Source: DATGMP01 sp035293565
GTDB taxonomy: Bacteria > Pseudomonadota > Alphaproteobacteria > BOG-932 > Roseiterribacteraceae
Assembly: GCA_035293565.1 (NCBI GenBank)
Contig: DATGMP010000014.1
Span: 1-11,328, forward strand
DNA: 11,328 nucleotides
Reading direction: 5' to 3'
The number at the start of each line of letters is the position of its first letter. The first letter of the stretch is position 1. Of the stretch, positions 1 through 6,264 are shown piece after piece. Made by a program: the position numbers and the translations under genes. The notes under the pieces are model-generated. The model had not been told where the DNA came from. It saw only the letters and a list, made by a program, of their open reading frames with translations, and searched no databases.

Positions 1-326
1 GGAAAGCTCTCCTTGTTCGGCAGCACCGTCGATTCGCTGACGACGTATCCGGCAAGCCTGCCGCTAACCTCCTTGAGCTCATTTTCATAAGGCGCGCGGA
101 TATGCGCCGAGTTCAGCCAGAAGGATACCAGGGCGCTGGGAGCCGGCTTGATGTTTCGCTGACGCAATCCTTCGCCTGCAGCGACTGCGGAGTCGGAGAC
201 ATTCACCTGAAGCCGCTCGACACCCATGCCCACGAGCTTCTCGCGCACAGGGCCCAAGAGATTACGGCCGAGCGCCTCGTCCGTTTCGCCCTCCCGCGTC
301 CAGAGCACGTAAACCAGCTTCTCCAT
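1..326 (-). CDS. EthD-like dimeric alpha/beta-barrel protein, 3' end outside window
   Basis: Reading the minus strand from an ATG at 326-324 gives an uninterrupted frame of 108 residues that runs off the left edge. It begins MEKLVYVLWTREGETDEAL and contains FWLNSAHIRAPYENEL near residues 70-85. A start with a beta strand (KLVYVLW), a polar helix, then a strand with conserved hydrophobics (VERLQVNVSD) fits the ferredoxin-like fold of EthD/Dabb-type proteins, and I recall similar EthD-domain proteins in sphingomonads. Members of this superfamily are often accessory to degradative pathways, but the reaction here cannot be read from sequence. A GGGGAAG stretch lies about 4 bases upstream of the ATG and supports this start. 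The gene is divergent from the sulfotransferase. The family call is by resemblance only; that the frame is coding is better supported than the name. Confidence 0.6.
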   Translation of the reverse strand, partial: MEKLVYVLWTREGETDEALGRNLLGPVREKLVGMGVERLQVNVSDSAVAAGEGLRQRNIKPAPSALVSFWLNSAHIRAPYENELKEVSGRLAGYVVSESTVLPNKESF

Positions 327-456
327 CGCTTCCCCACCGGATCGAATTTACGCGATCAGCGGACAATGCCCGTCCCGGCGCGGTTCGCCAATAGCGACTT
401 GCAGGAAATTGCATCGCGCTCCGTGAATTCCTGACGAAGGACGCACGCCTCTGTAA
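327..456. promoter_or_regulatory. Divergent intergenic region with weak promoter candidates
   Basis: These 130 bases separate two genes that are transcribed apart, so they should hold promoters for both. On the minus strand TTGGCG (391-386) and CATTGT (368-363) are spaced by 17 bases and end about 36 bases before the ATG at 326; both hexamers match the sigma-70 consensus only partly. On the plus strand TTGCAG (399-404) with GTGAAT (423-428) at 18-base spacing is weaker still. No convincing operator is visible. The presence of promoters here is inferred from gene orientation; the exact boxes are guesses. Confidence 0.3.
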
Positions 457-1359
457 ATGAACCCCATCTTCATCCACAGCCTCTGGCGCTCGGGCAGCAC
501 CTATGTGTGGAGCCGCTTCCGCGCGATCGAAGCCGCCATCGCCTATTACGAACCGTTCCACGAAATCCTCGGCGTCGCGACCCGCGAGGAGCTCGCGGCC
601 CAATCGCCGGACAAGTGGCCCGCTCGGCACCCGAAGCTTGATCGAGGTTATTACGCCGAGTATCTGCCGCTCGTGCTGGACCGCGGAGTGCCGGGTTTTC
701 AGAAGGGTTTCACGGTCGATCATTATTTTGCCGATGACGATGCGCTGGCATCGGAGCAGCCCTATCTCGATCTTCTCCTGAGCCACGCCGGCCGGGAAGG
801 ACGCGTCCCGGTGCTGGCCTGCTGCAGGTCGCTCGGACGGTTGCCGTGGCTCAAGCGGCGATATGGCGGGACGCACATCGTTCTGCGGCGCGAGCCGGCG
901 CAGCAATGGTGCTCGGGTCACTTCCTCAGAATCGAAAACGGCCAATCCTATTTCGAAGTGATGCCGTTCCAAATTCTCGGAAAGGCGAAGTGGGAGCCCG
1001 CGCAAAGGATCGCCCGCTTGCTGGGTGTCCCGCACCATGACGAACACTCGTTCTTCCTCGAGCATGATTTCTACTTCGCGCAATTCGGCAATGCCGAGTT
1101 CGAGCGCTCCTACGCGGCTTTCCATGCGCTTCTGAGCCTCAGCCTCGACCGCGCGCTGAACGCCGCCGATCTGGTCATCGATATCGATCGCCTGTCGTTG
1201 GACGAACCCTACCGACATGAGATCGAGCGGCGGATCGCGACCGCGACGGGGCTCACGGTGGCTTTCGACGACTGCGAACTCCCCCGACGCGAGCTGCCCC
1301 ATGCGGCGACGGATTTCAGCCGGATCGCGCAAGCCGTCGAAGCCCTTTTGGCTGATTGA
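457..1359 (+). CDS. Sulfotransferase-family protein (PAPS-dependent type, P-loop)
   Basis: This 300-aa soluble protein has no signal peptide and no membrane segment. Residues 4-22 read IFIHSLWRSGSTYVWSRFR: a beta strand running into a loop RSGSTY (11-16) that matches the 5'-phosphosulfate-binding loop of sulfotransferases (known form KSGTTW). The second signature is at 141-154, IVLRREPAQQWCSG, which fits the 3'-phosphate-binding pattern of Arg on a strand followed by a helix carrying Ser (S153). A YYEPFHE motif (30-36), after the first helix, resembles the EPF/EPL motif of related bacterial families. The family transfers sulfate from PAPS to a hydroxyl or amine acceptor, often a glycan, lipid or small molecule; the acceptor here is unknown. 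The ATG at 457 has GAAGGA 15 bases upstream, a rather long spacing, and places the P-loop strand at the very N-terminus as usual. No PAPS-synthesis or glycan genes are adjacent, so its job is not given by context. Confidence 0.85.
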   Translation: MNPIFIHSLWRSGSTYVWSRFRAIEAAIAYYEPFHEILGVATREELAAQSPDKWPARHPKLDRGYYAEYLPLVLDRGVPGFQKGFTVDHYFADDDALASEQPYLDLLLSHAGREGRVPVLACCRSLGRLPWLKRRYGGTHIVLRREPAQQWCSGHFLRIENGQSYFEVMPFQILGKAKWEPAQRIARLLGVPHHDEHSFFLEHDFYFAQFGNAEFERSYAAFHALLSLSLDRALNAADLVIDIDRLSLDEPYRHEIERRIATATGLTVAFDDCELPRRELPHAATDFSRIAQAVEALLAD

Positions 1360-1369
1360 CCTCACAGGA

Positions 1370-1436
1370 GCCGGCCGTCGCGGGCCTGTCCGGCCACTTG
1401 GTCGTGCCCCGCATACGCGCTTGAGCGACGGCCGGC
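1370..1436. repeat. 12-bp perfect inverted repeat, possible stem-loop after the sulfotransferase gene
   Basis: GCCGGCCGTCGC at 1370-1381 is the exact reverse complement of GCGACGGCCGGC at 1425-1436, with a 43-base intervening segment. The left arm begins 11 bases after the sulfotransferase stop codon. Transcribed, it would form a strong GC stem with a large loop. No T-run follows either arm, so it is not a classical intrinsic terminator. A second, shorter GGCCCC/GGGGCC stem (1434-1439 with 1450-1455) overlaps its right edge and is followed only by TTG. A role as 3'-end structure, attenuator or protein site is open. Confidence 0.5.
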
Positions 1437-1625
1437 CCCGGGGTACTGGGGGGCCTTGAAGCAAGTTGCGGCCGGCGCTCCTTGACCAAGCGGTCGCCGG
1501 TCTCTTGCCTCCCGTGCGTCGCCACCCCTTTGTCACGATTTTGATCCGAAAACACGGGCCACCGCGGGCCGCCTATCGATGATTTCTCCCGCTTCCGTCC
1601 AATAAGTCCCCGCGCCGCCATCGCC

Positions 1626-1646
1626 CCGGTCCCGTGCAGGAACCGG
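1626..1646. promoter_or_regulatory. Imperfect dyad, possible operator
   Basis: CCGGTCCC (1626-1633) and GGAACCGG (1639-1646) form a dyad with 7 of 8 positions complementary around a 5-base centre. Its centre lies 42 bases before the centre of the next dyad. In DNA this GC-rich such a site may occur by chance, so the regulatory reading is tentative. Confidence 0.2.
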
Positions 1647-1668
1647 CGACCAGCTCCGTTTAGTATCT

Positions 1669-1687
1669 GGGGAACGGCCCGTTTCCC
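1669..1687. promoter_or_regulatory. 19-bp operator-like palindrome upstream of the efflux operon
   Basis: GGGGAACGGCCCGTTTCCC is symmetric about C1678: eight of nine arm positions pair, the exception being G1672 with T1684. The inner AACGG-C-CCGTT is perfect. The single-base centre suits a dimeric DNA-binding protein better than an RNA hairpin. It sits two bases after the -10-like TAGTAT (1661-1666), where a repressor site would be expected, and about 143 bases before the adaptor ATG. No regulator gene is adjacent within the window. The symmetry is seen directly; function is inferred. Confidence 0.3.
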
Positions 1688-1829
1688 GGAACGACCCGTC
1701 GTGCCCGGGGTTCGCCTCTTCGACCGACCTGCCTCTGCTTCTGGCACCGGATCGCGCGGCCTGATAGTTTACAGGAGAGCTCAGCGGTAGGGGCGCGCGG
1801 GCCCGGCTCAATCATCGAATTTGCGAATT

Positions 1830-3122
1830 ATGGTTGAATATCAAAAGGCCGATAGAATTTCGGGACTTTTCCGCGCGCCGGTGCTGCGGCCGGTCGCAGG
1901 GCTGAGCCTTCGCTGGAAATTGGCACTCCTCGCAGTTCTCCTGATCCTGATCCTGGGGCTGCTCGTCTGGGCGATCCGGCCGGGCGGGCAGCCGCGCGGC
2001 GGACGGTATGCCGGCAATGCGCCCATGGCCGTAGGCACGGCCACAGCCACGAAGGGCGATCTCAACGTCACCCTCAACGCGCTCGGAACCGTGACGCCGC
2101 TCGCGACCGTGACCGTCGTCACCCAGATCGCGGGGCAGCTCCAGCAGGTCTATTTCCAGGAAGGCCAGACGGTGAGGAAGGGCGACCCGCTCGCCCTCGT
2201 CGACCCGCGCCCGTACGAGAACGCGCTCGAGCAGGCGCAGGGACAGCTCGCGCATGACAAGGCGCTTCTCGCGAACGCCGAGAAGGATCTGAAGCGCTAC
2301 GACACGCTGGTGAAGCAGGATTCGATCGCCGCGCAGACCCGCGATACCCAGGCGGCGCTGGTCGAGCAGTACAAATCCACGCTGATCACCGATCAGGCAG
2401 CCATCGATACGGCCAAGCTGAACATCGCCTATTGCCACATCACGTCGCCCGTGACCGGTCGGGTCGGGCTGCGGCAAGTCGATCCGGGTAACTACGTGAC
2501 GCCCACCAGCACCAGCAACGGCCTGGTCGTGGTCACCGAGCTGCAGCCCATCAGCGTGATCTTCGTCCTGCCCGAGGACGACCTGCCAGCCATTCAGAAA
2601 CAGCTGCACGCCAACCAGACGCTCGCGGTGACCGCCTATGATCGCAGCTGGAACAAGCTCGCGGACGGCAAGCTGGAGACGATCGACAACCAGATCGACA
2701 CCACCACAGGCACGTTCAAGCTTCGCGCGATCTTCGACAATCCCGACGAGCTTCTGTTTCCCAACCAGTTCGTCAACACGGTCCTTCTCGTGACAACGCT
2801 GCACGACCAGACGATCGTGCCGACCACCGCCGTCCAGCGAGGCGCGCCGGGCACCTTTGTCTATGTGGTGAATCCCGCCGACGACACGGTCTCCGTGCGG
2901 CCGGTCAAGCTCGGCCCGACGGAAAACGACAAGGTCGCAATCGATTCGGGCTTGCAACCAGGCGACGTCGTCGTCACCGACGGCACGGATCGGCTGAAGG
3001 ACGGCGCCAAGGTCATGCTCCCGGGGTCCCAGCCCGCAGCCGGTCAGGGCCAGCAACGGCATCACAAGCGGTCCTCGGGCGAGACCGGCCAAAGCCAGGG
3101 ACAACAAGGCCAGGGGCAATGA
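1830..3122 (+). CDS. mdtA: RND efflux periplasmic adaptor subunit (MdtA/MuxA type)
   Basis: This 430-aa adaptor (membrane fusion protein) links the RND pump to the outer-membrane channel. Residues 1-30 are a cytoplasmic N-terminus and 31-48 a single membrane anchor. A first lipoyl half follows at about 86-126 (GTVTPLATVTVVTQIAGQL, then EGQTVRKGDPLALVDPRPY), then an alpha-helical hairpin at about 128-198, the second lipoyl half at 200-225 (CHITSPVTGRVGLRQVDPGN), a beta barrel at 235-320 with NQIDTTTGTFKLRA and FPNQFVN typical of MdtA, and a membrane-proximal domain to about 400. Residues 401-430 are a hydrophilic Gln/Gly/His/Lys-rich tail. I chose ATG 1830; an in-frame TTG at 1821 would add three residues, and a stop at 1788-1790 rules out anything further upstream. 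Neither start has a clear Shine-Dalgarno. The anchor is inner-membrane, not a lipoprotein signal. It is the first gene of the four-gene operon. Confidence 0.93.
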   Translation: MVEYQKADRISGLFRAPVLRPVAGLSLRWKLALLAVLLILILGLLVWAIRPGGQPRGGRYAGNAPMAVGTATATKGDLNVTLNALGTVTPLATVTVVTQIAGQLQQVYFQEGQTVRKGDPLALVDPRPYENALEQAQGQLAHDKALLANAEKDLKRYDTLVKQDSIAAQTRDTQAALVEQYKSTLITDQAAIDTAKLNIAYCHITSPVTGRVGLRQVDPGNYVTPTSTSNGLVVVTELQPISVIFVLPEDDLPAIQKQLHANQTLAVTAYDRSWNKLADGKLETIDNQIDTTTGTFKLRAIFDNPDELLFPNQFVNTVLLVTTLHDQTIVPTTAVQRGAPGTFVYVVNPADDTVSVRPVKLGPTENDKVAIDSGLQPGDVVVTDGTDRLKDGAKVMLPGSQPAAGQGQQRHHKRSSGETGQSQGQQGQGQ

Positions 3123-3134
3123 ACCGAGCCCGGC

Positions 3135-3139
3135 AGGAG
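3135..3139 (+). promoter_or_regulatory. Ribosome binding site of the mdtB-type gene
   Basis: AGGAG lies 11 bases before the ATG at 3151, inside the 28-bp gap after the adaptor stop codon. It supports that start, which gives the canonical RND N-terminus with the first membrane helix right after FILRPVATSLL. Confidence 0.6.
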
Positions 3140-3150
3140 CCGCGCCGCCG

Positions 3151-6100
3151 ATGAATCCATCCCGCCTTTTCATCCTGCGCCCGGTCGCGACGTCGCTTTT
3201 GATGATCGCGATCATGCTGGTCGGGCTGGCGGCCTTCACGCAGCTGCCGCTCTCGGCGCTTCCCGAAGTCGCTTATCCGACCATCCAGGTGCAGACCCTC
3301 TATCCGGGCGCCTCGCCGGACGTCATGACCTCGGCGGTCACCGCTCCGCTGGAGCGCCAGCTGGGCCAGATGCCGAGCCTCACTCAGATGTCGTCCTCGA
3401 GTTCGGCCGGCGCATCGATCATTACGCTTCAGTTCGGGCTCGATCTCACGCTCGATATCGCCGAGCAGGAGGTACAGGCTGCGATCAACGCCGCTGGCAA
3501 CCTGCTGCCGAGCGATCTTCCCGCGCCCCCGATCTACGCCAAGGTGAACCCGGCCGACGCGCCGGTCCTCACGCTCGGCATCACCTCCAAGGTGATGCCG
3601 CTGACCAAGGTCGAGGATCTGGCCGACACCCGTGTCGCGCAGAAGATCTCGCAGCTTCCTGGCGTGGGCGTGGTCAGCATCAGCGGCGGGCAGCGGCCCG
3701 CCGTCCGCGTTCGCGCCAATCCCCAGGCGCTGGCTGCCTACGGGCTGAATATCGACGACCTGCGGACCACCATCTCGAACGCTAACGTCAACGCGCCGAA
3801 AGGCGGCTTCGACGGACCGCAGCGCGCCTACACCATCGATGCCAATGACCAGCTAAGGAGCGCCGACGAGTACAAGAACATCGTCGTCGCCTATAAGAAC
3901 GGCGCCCCGGTCAGACTGCAGGATGTGGCCGAACTCGTCGACAGCGCCGAGAACACGAGGCTCGGCGCCTGGATGAACACGACGCCGGCGCTGATTCTCA
4001 ATGTCCAGCGGCAGCCGGGCGCCAATGTGATCTCGGTCGTCGACAGCATCCAGAAGCTGCTGCCCGAGCTGAAGGCGTCGCTGCCGGCTGGCGTGGACGT
4101 CTCCGTGCTGACCGACCGCACCAACACGATCCGCGCCTCGGTCAGCGATGTCGAGTTCGAGCTGATGCTTGCGGTCGCGCTCGTCGTGCTGGTGATCTAT
4201 CTCTTCCTGCGTAACCTTCCGGCAACGATCATTCCGAGCCTTTCCGTGCCGCTCTCGCTGGTCGGTACTTTCGGTCTCATGTATCTTGTGGGCTTCAGCC
4301 TCAACAATCTGTCGCTGATGGCGCTCACGATCGCGACCGGCTTCGTGGTCGACGACGCGATCGTCATGATCGAGAATATCTCGCGGTTCATCGAGGAGGG
4401 CGATCCGCCGCTGCAGGCCGCGCTCAAGGGCGCCGGCCAGATCGGCTTCACCATCATATCATTGACCGTGTCGCTGATCGCGGTCCTGATCCCGCTGCTC
4501 TTCATGGGCGACGTCGTGGGACGGCTGTTCCGCGAGTTTGCGATCACGCTCGCAGTCACGATCCTGATCTCCGCCATCGTCTCGCTGACCCTCGTCCCGA
4601 TGCTCTGCGCGAAGCTGCTGAAGCATCGACCGCCGGCGGAGCAGTCGCAGTTCGAGCGCAGGTCGCAGCGCCTGTTCGATCGAGTGATCGAGGGTTACGA
4701 CCGGTGGCTTACCTGGGTGCTCGACCATCAGACGCTGACGCTCCTGGCGGCAACCGGCACGGTCGCCATCACCGTGCTCCTCTACATCTTCATTCCGAAG
4801 GGCTTCTTCCCGATCCAGGACACCGGCCTCATCCAGGCCGTGTCCGAAGCCGACCAATCTATTTCTTATTCCGGCATGGCCGACCGCCAGCAGGCGATGG
4901 CGAAGGCCATCCTCAAGGACCCGGACGTCGAGAGCTTATCCTCGTTCATCGGCATCGACGGCGACAATGTCACGCTCAACAGCGGCCGCTTCCTCATCAA
5001 TCTGAAGCCGCGCGACAATCGTAGCCGCACCGCCAGCGACGTGATCCGCCGGCTTGCGCGGGAGACCGCGAGCGTCACCGGCATGACCCTCTATATGCAG
5101 CCGGTACAGGATCTCACGCTGGCCGACACGGTGAGCCGCGCGCAGTACCAGTTCATCCTGGAAGACGCCAACCCCCAAGAGCTGTCGCAATGGGGTCCGA
5201 AGCTGGTCGACCGGTTGAACCAGGTCCCCGAAATCGAGGATGTCGGCAGCAACCAAGAGGACCAAGGCCTTGCCGCCTACATCAATGTCGACCGCGACAC
5301 TGCGGGCCGCTTCGGCATTACGGTCGGGACGGTCGACAACGCGCTTTATGACGGATTCGGGCAACGCATCACGTCGACCATCTTCACTCAGTCGAACCAA
5401 TACCGGGTGATACTCGAGGCCAACCCGGCGATCGAGAACACACTGCAGTCGCTGGGATCGATCTATCTACCGTCGGCCGGCGGCGGTCAGGTGCCCTTGA
5501 ACGCGATCGCGACCCTGAGCGAGAAGGCGTCCCCGCTTCTGATCAATCATCTGGGCCAATTCCCTGCGACGACGGTCTCCTTCAACCTGGCGCCCGGCGC
5601 CTCGCTCGGCGGAGCGGTCGATGCGATCGAGCAGACTGAGAAGGACATCGGCCTGCCACAAAGCGTCATCACGAGCTTTCAAGGCGCCACGCTCGCATTC
5701 CAGAAGAATCTCACCAACGAACTGCTGCTGATCCTGGCGGCGGTGGTCACGATGTATATCGTGCTGGGCGTGCTTTATGAAAGCTTCATCCATCCGGTCA
5801 CGATCCTCTCCACCCTGCCGCCCGCCGGCATCGGCGCGTTGCTTGCGCTGATGCTGGTCGGCAGCGACCTCACGATCATTGCGCTCATCGGCATCATTCT
5901 TCTGATCGGCATCGTGAAGAAGAACGCCATCTTGATGATCGATTTTGCGATCGAGGCCGAGCGGCTCGAGGGCAAATCTCCGCGCGACGCGATTCACCAA
6001 GCCTGTCTGCTGCGCTTCCGCCCGATCATGATGACCACCGTGGCGGCGCTGTTCGGCGCACTGCCATTGATGCTGGGCACCGGGACCGGCTCCGAGCTCC

Positions 6101-6264
6101 GTCACCCGCTGGGCGTCTCTATCGTCGGCGGCCTGATCGTGAGTCAGGCGCTGACGCTCTTCACCACGCCCGTCATCTATCTGTTCCTCGATCGCTTGGC
6201 GGCGCGCTTCGGGCTCCAGGCGAGCCGTGGCCCCGCGGACATCGAGGGCGAGAGCCCGGCATGA
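3151..6264 (+). CDS. mdtB: RND multidrug efflux permease, MdtB/MuxB type
   Basis: At 1037 aa this is the normal length for the HAE1 family of inner-membrane proton/drug antiporters (E. coli MdtB is about 1040). The layout is membrane helix 1 at about 12-32, a large periplasmic loop at about 33-330, helices 2-6 at about 335-490, helix 7 at about 527-548, a second periplasmic loop to about 855, and helices 8-12 to the end. Proton-relay residues are in place: D401-D402 in helix 4 (ATGFVVDDAIVMIEN), K924 in helix 10 (GIVKKNAILMIDFA), and R955 and T962 in LRFRPIMMTT, equivalent to AcrB D407/D408, K940, R971 and T978. The second half (QDLTLADTVSRAQYQF, then FNLAPGASLGGAVDAIEQ) reads as MdtB rather than MdtC or AcrB. 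In known MdtABC/MuxABC systems the two RND proteins form a mixed trimer. Its last codon overlaps the next gene as ATGA. Likely substrates are bile-salt-like or amphiphilic toxicants by analogy; not shown here. Confidence 0.95.
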   Translation: MNPSRLFILRPVATSLLMIAIMLVGLAAFTQLPLSALPEVAYPTIQVQTLYPGASPDVMTSAVTAPLERQLGQMPSLTQMSSSSSAGASIITLQFGLDLTLDIAEQEVQAAINAAGNLLPSDLPAPPIYAKVNPADAPVLTLGITSKVMPLTKVEDLADTRVAQKISQLPGVGVVSISGGQRPAVRVRANPQALAAYGLNIDDLRTTISNANVNAPKGGFDGPQRAYTIDANDQLRSADEYKNIVVAYKNGAPVRLQDVAELVDSAENTRLGAWMNTTPALILNVQRQPGANVISVVDSIQKLLPELKASLPAGVDVSVLTDRTNTIRASVSDVEFELMLAVALVVLVIYLFLRNLPATIIPSLSVPLSLVGTFGLMYLVGFSLNNLSLMALTIATGFVVDDAIVMIENISRFIEEGDPPLQAALKGAGQIGFTIISLTVSLIAVLIPLLFMGDVVGRLFREFAITLAVTILISAIVSLTLVPMLCAKLLKHRPPAEQSQFERRSQRLFDRVIEGYDRWLTWVLDHQTLTLLAATGTVAITVLLYIFIPKGFFPIQDTGLIQAVSEADQSISYSGMADRQQAMAKAILKDPDVESLSSFIGIDGDNVTLNSGRFLINLKPRDNRSRTASDVIRRLARETASVTGMTLYMQPVQDLTLADTVSRAQYQFILEDANPQELSQWGPKLVDRLNQVPEIEDVGSNQEDQGLAAYINVDRDTAGRFGITVGTVDNALYDGFGQRITSTIFTQSNQYRVILEANPAIENTLQSLGSIYLPSAGGGQVPLNAIATLSEKASPLLINHLGQFPATTVSFNLAPGASLGGAVDAIEQTEKDIGLPQSVITSFQGATLAFQKNLTNELLLILAAVVTMYIVLGVLYESFIHPVTILSTLPPAGIGALLALMLVGSDLTIIALIGIILLIGIVKKNAILMIDFAIEAERLEGKSPRDAIHQACLLRFRPIMMTTVAALFGALPLMLGTGTGSELRHPLGVSIVGGLIVSQALTLFTTPVIYLFLDRLAARFGLQASRGPADIEGESPA

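Larger units (their letters stand above)
1437..1829. other. Long leader region upstream of the efflux operon, no convincing gene
   Basis: About 390 bases with no frame I believe in: the minus-strand frames crossing it (1316-1747 and 1533-1811) are rich in Arg, Gly and Pro and show no recognisable motif. Visible structures are a CCGGCG/CGCCGG inverted repeat (1472-1477 and 1495-1500) whose loop carries TTGACC (1482-1487); the two dyads listed separately; a -10-like TAGTAT (1661-1666) lacking a good -35; an AGGAGA (1772-1777) too far from any start in the adaptor frame; and a direct repeat CGAATT (1816-1821 and 1824-1829) abutting the adaptor ATG. The efflux operon promoter probably lies here. 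A small RNA cannot be excluded. Confidence 0.4.

Noticed and set aside
340..357. GATCG/CGATC inverted repeat in the divergent region
   Set aside because: Only five bases per arm; too short to distinguish from chance.
262..1536. Long minus-strand open frame (424 codons) antisense to the sulfotransferase gene
   Set aside because: It overlaps a plus-strand gene with clear family motifs and the start of the EthD-like gene; its Arg/Gly-rich composition and lack of motifs fit a shadow frame in GC-rich DNA.
1639..1660. GGAAC...CGTT as an EcfG-type promoter
   Set aside because: The spacer is 13 bases, against the usual 16-17.
1742..1760. Possible sigma-54 promoter (TGGCAC at 1742-1747)
   Set aside because: The -12 element expected after five bases is CGCGC, not TTGC, so the second half is missing.
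1316..1811. Two minus-strand open frames in the leader region (143 and 92 codons)
   Set aside because: They overlap each other in different frames, have Arg/Gly/Pro-rich composition and no motif. A real small gene is not excluded but nothing supports one.
1812..3239. Minus-strand open frame (475 codons) antisense to the adaptor gene
   Set aside because: It covers an obvious adaptor gene and the start of the mdtB-type gene; the translation is Arg/Asp/Gly/Leu-rich without any recognisable domain.
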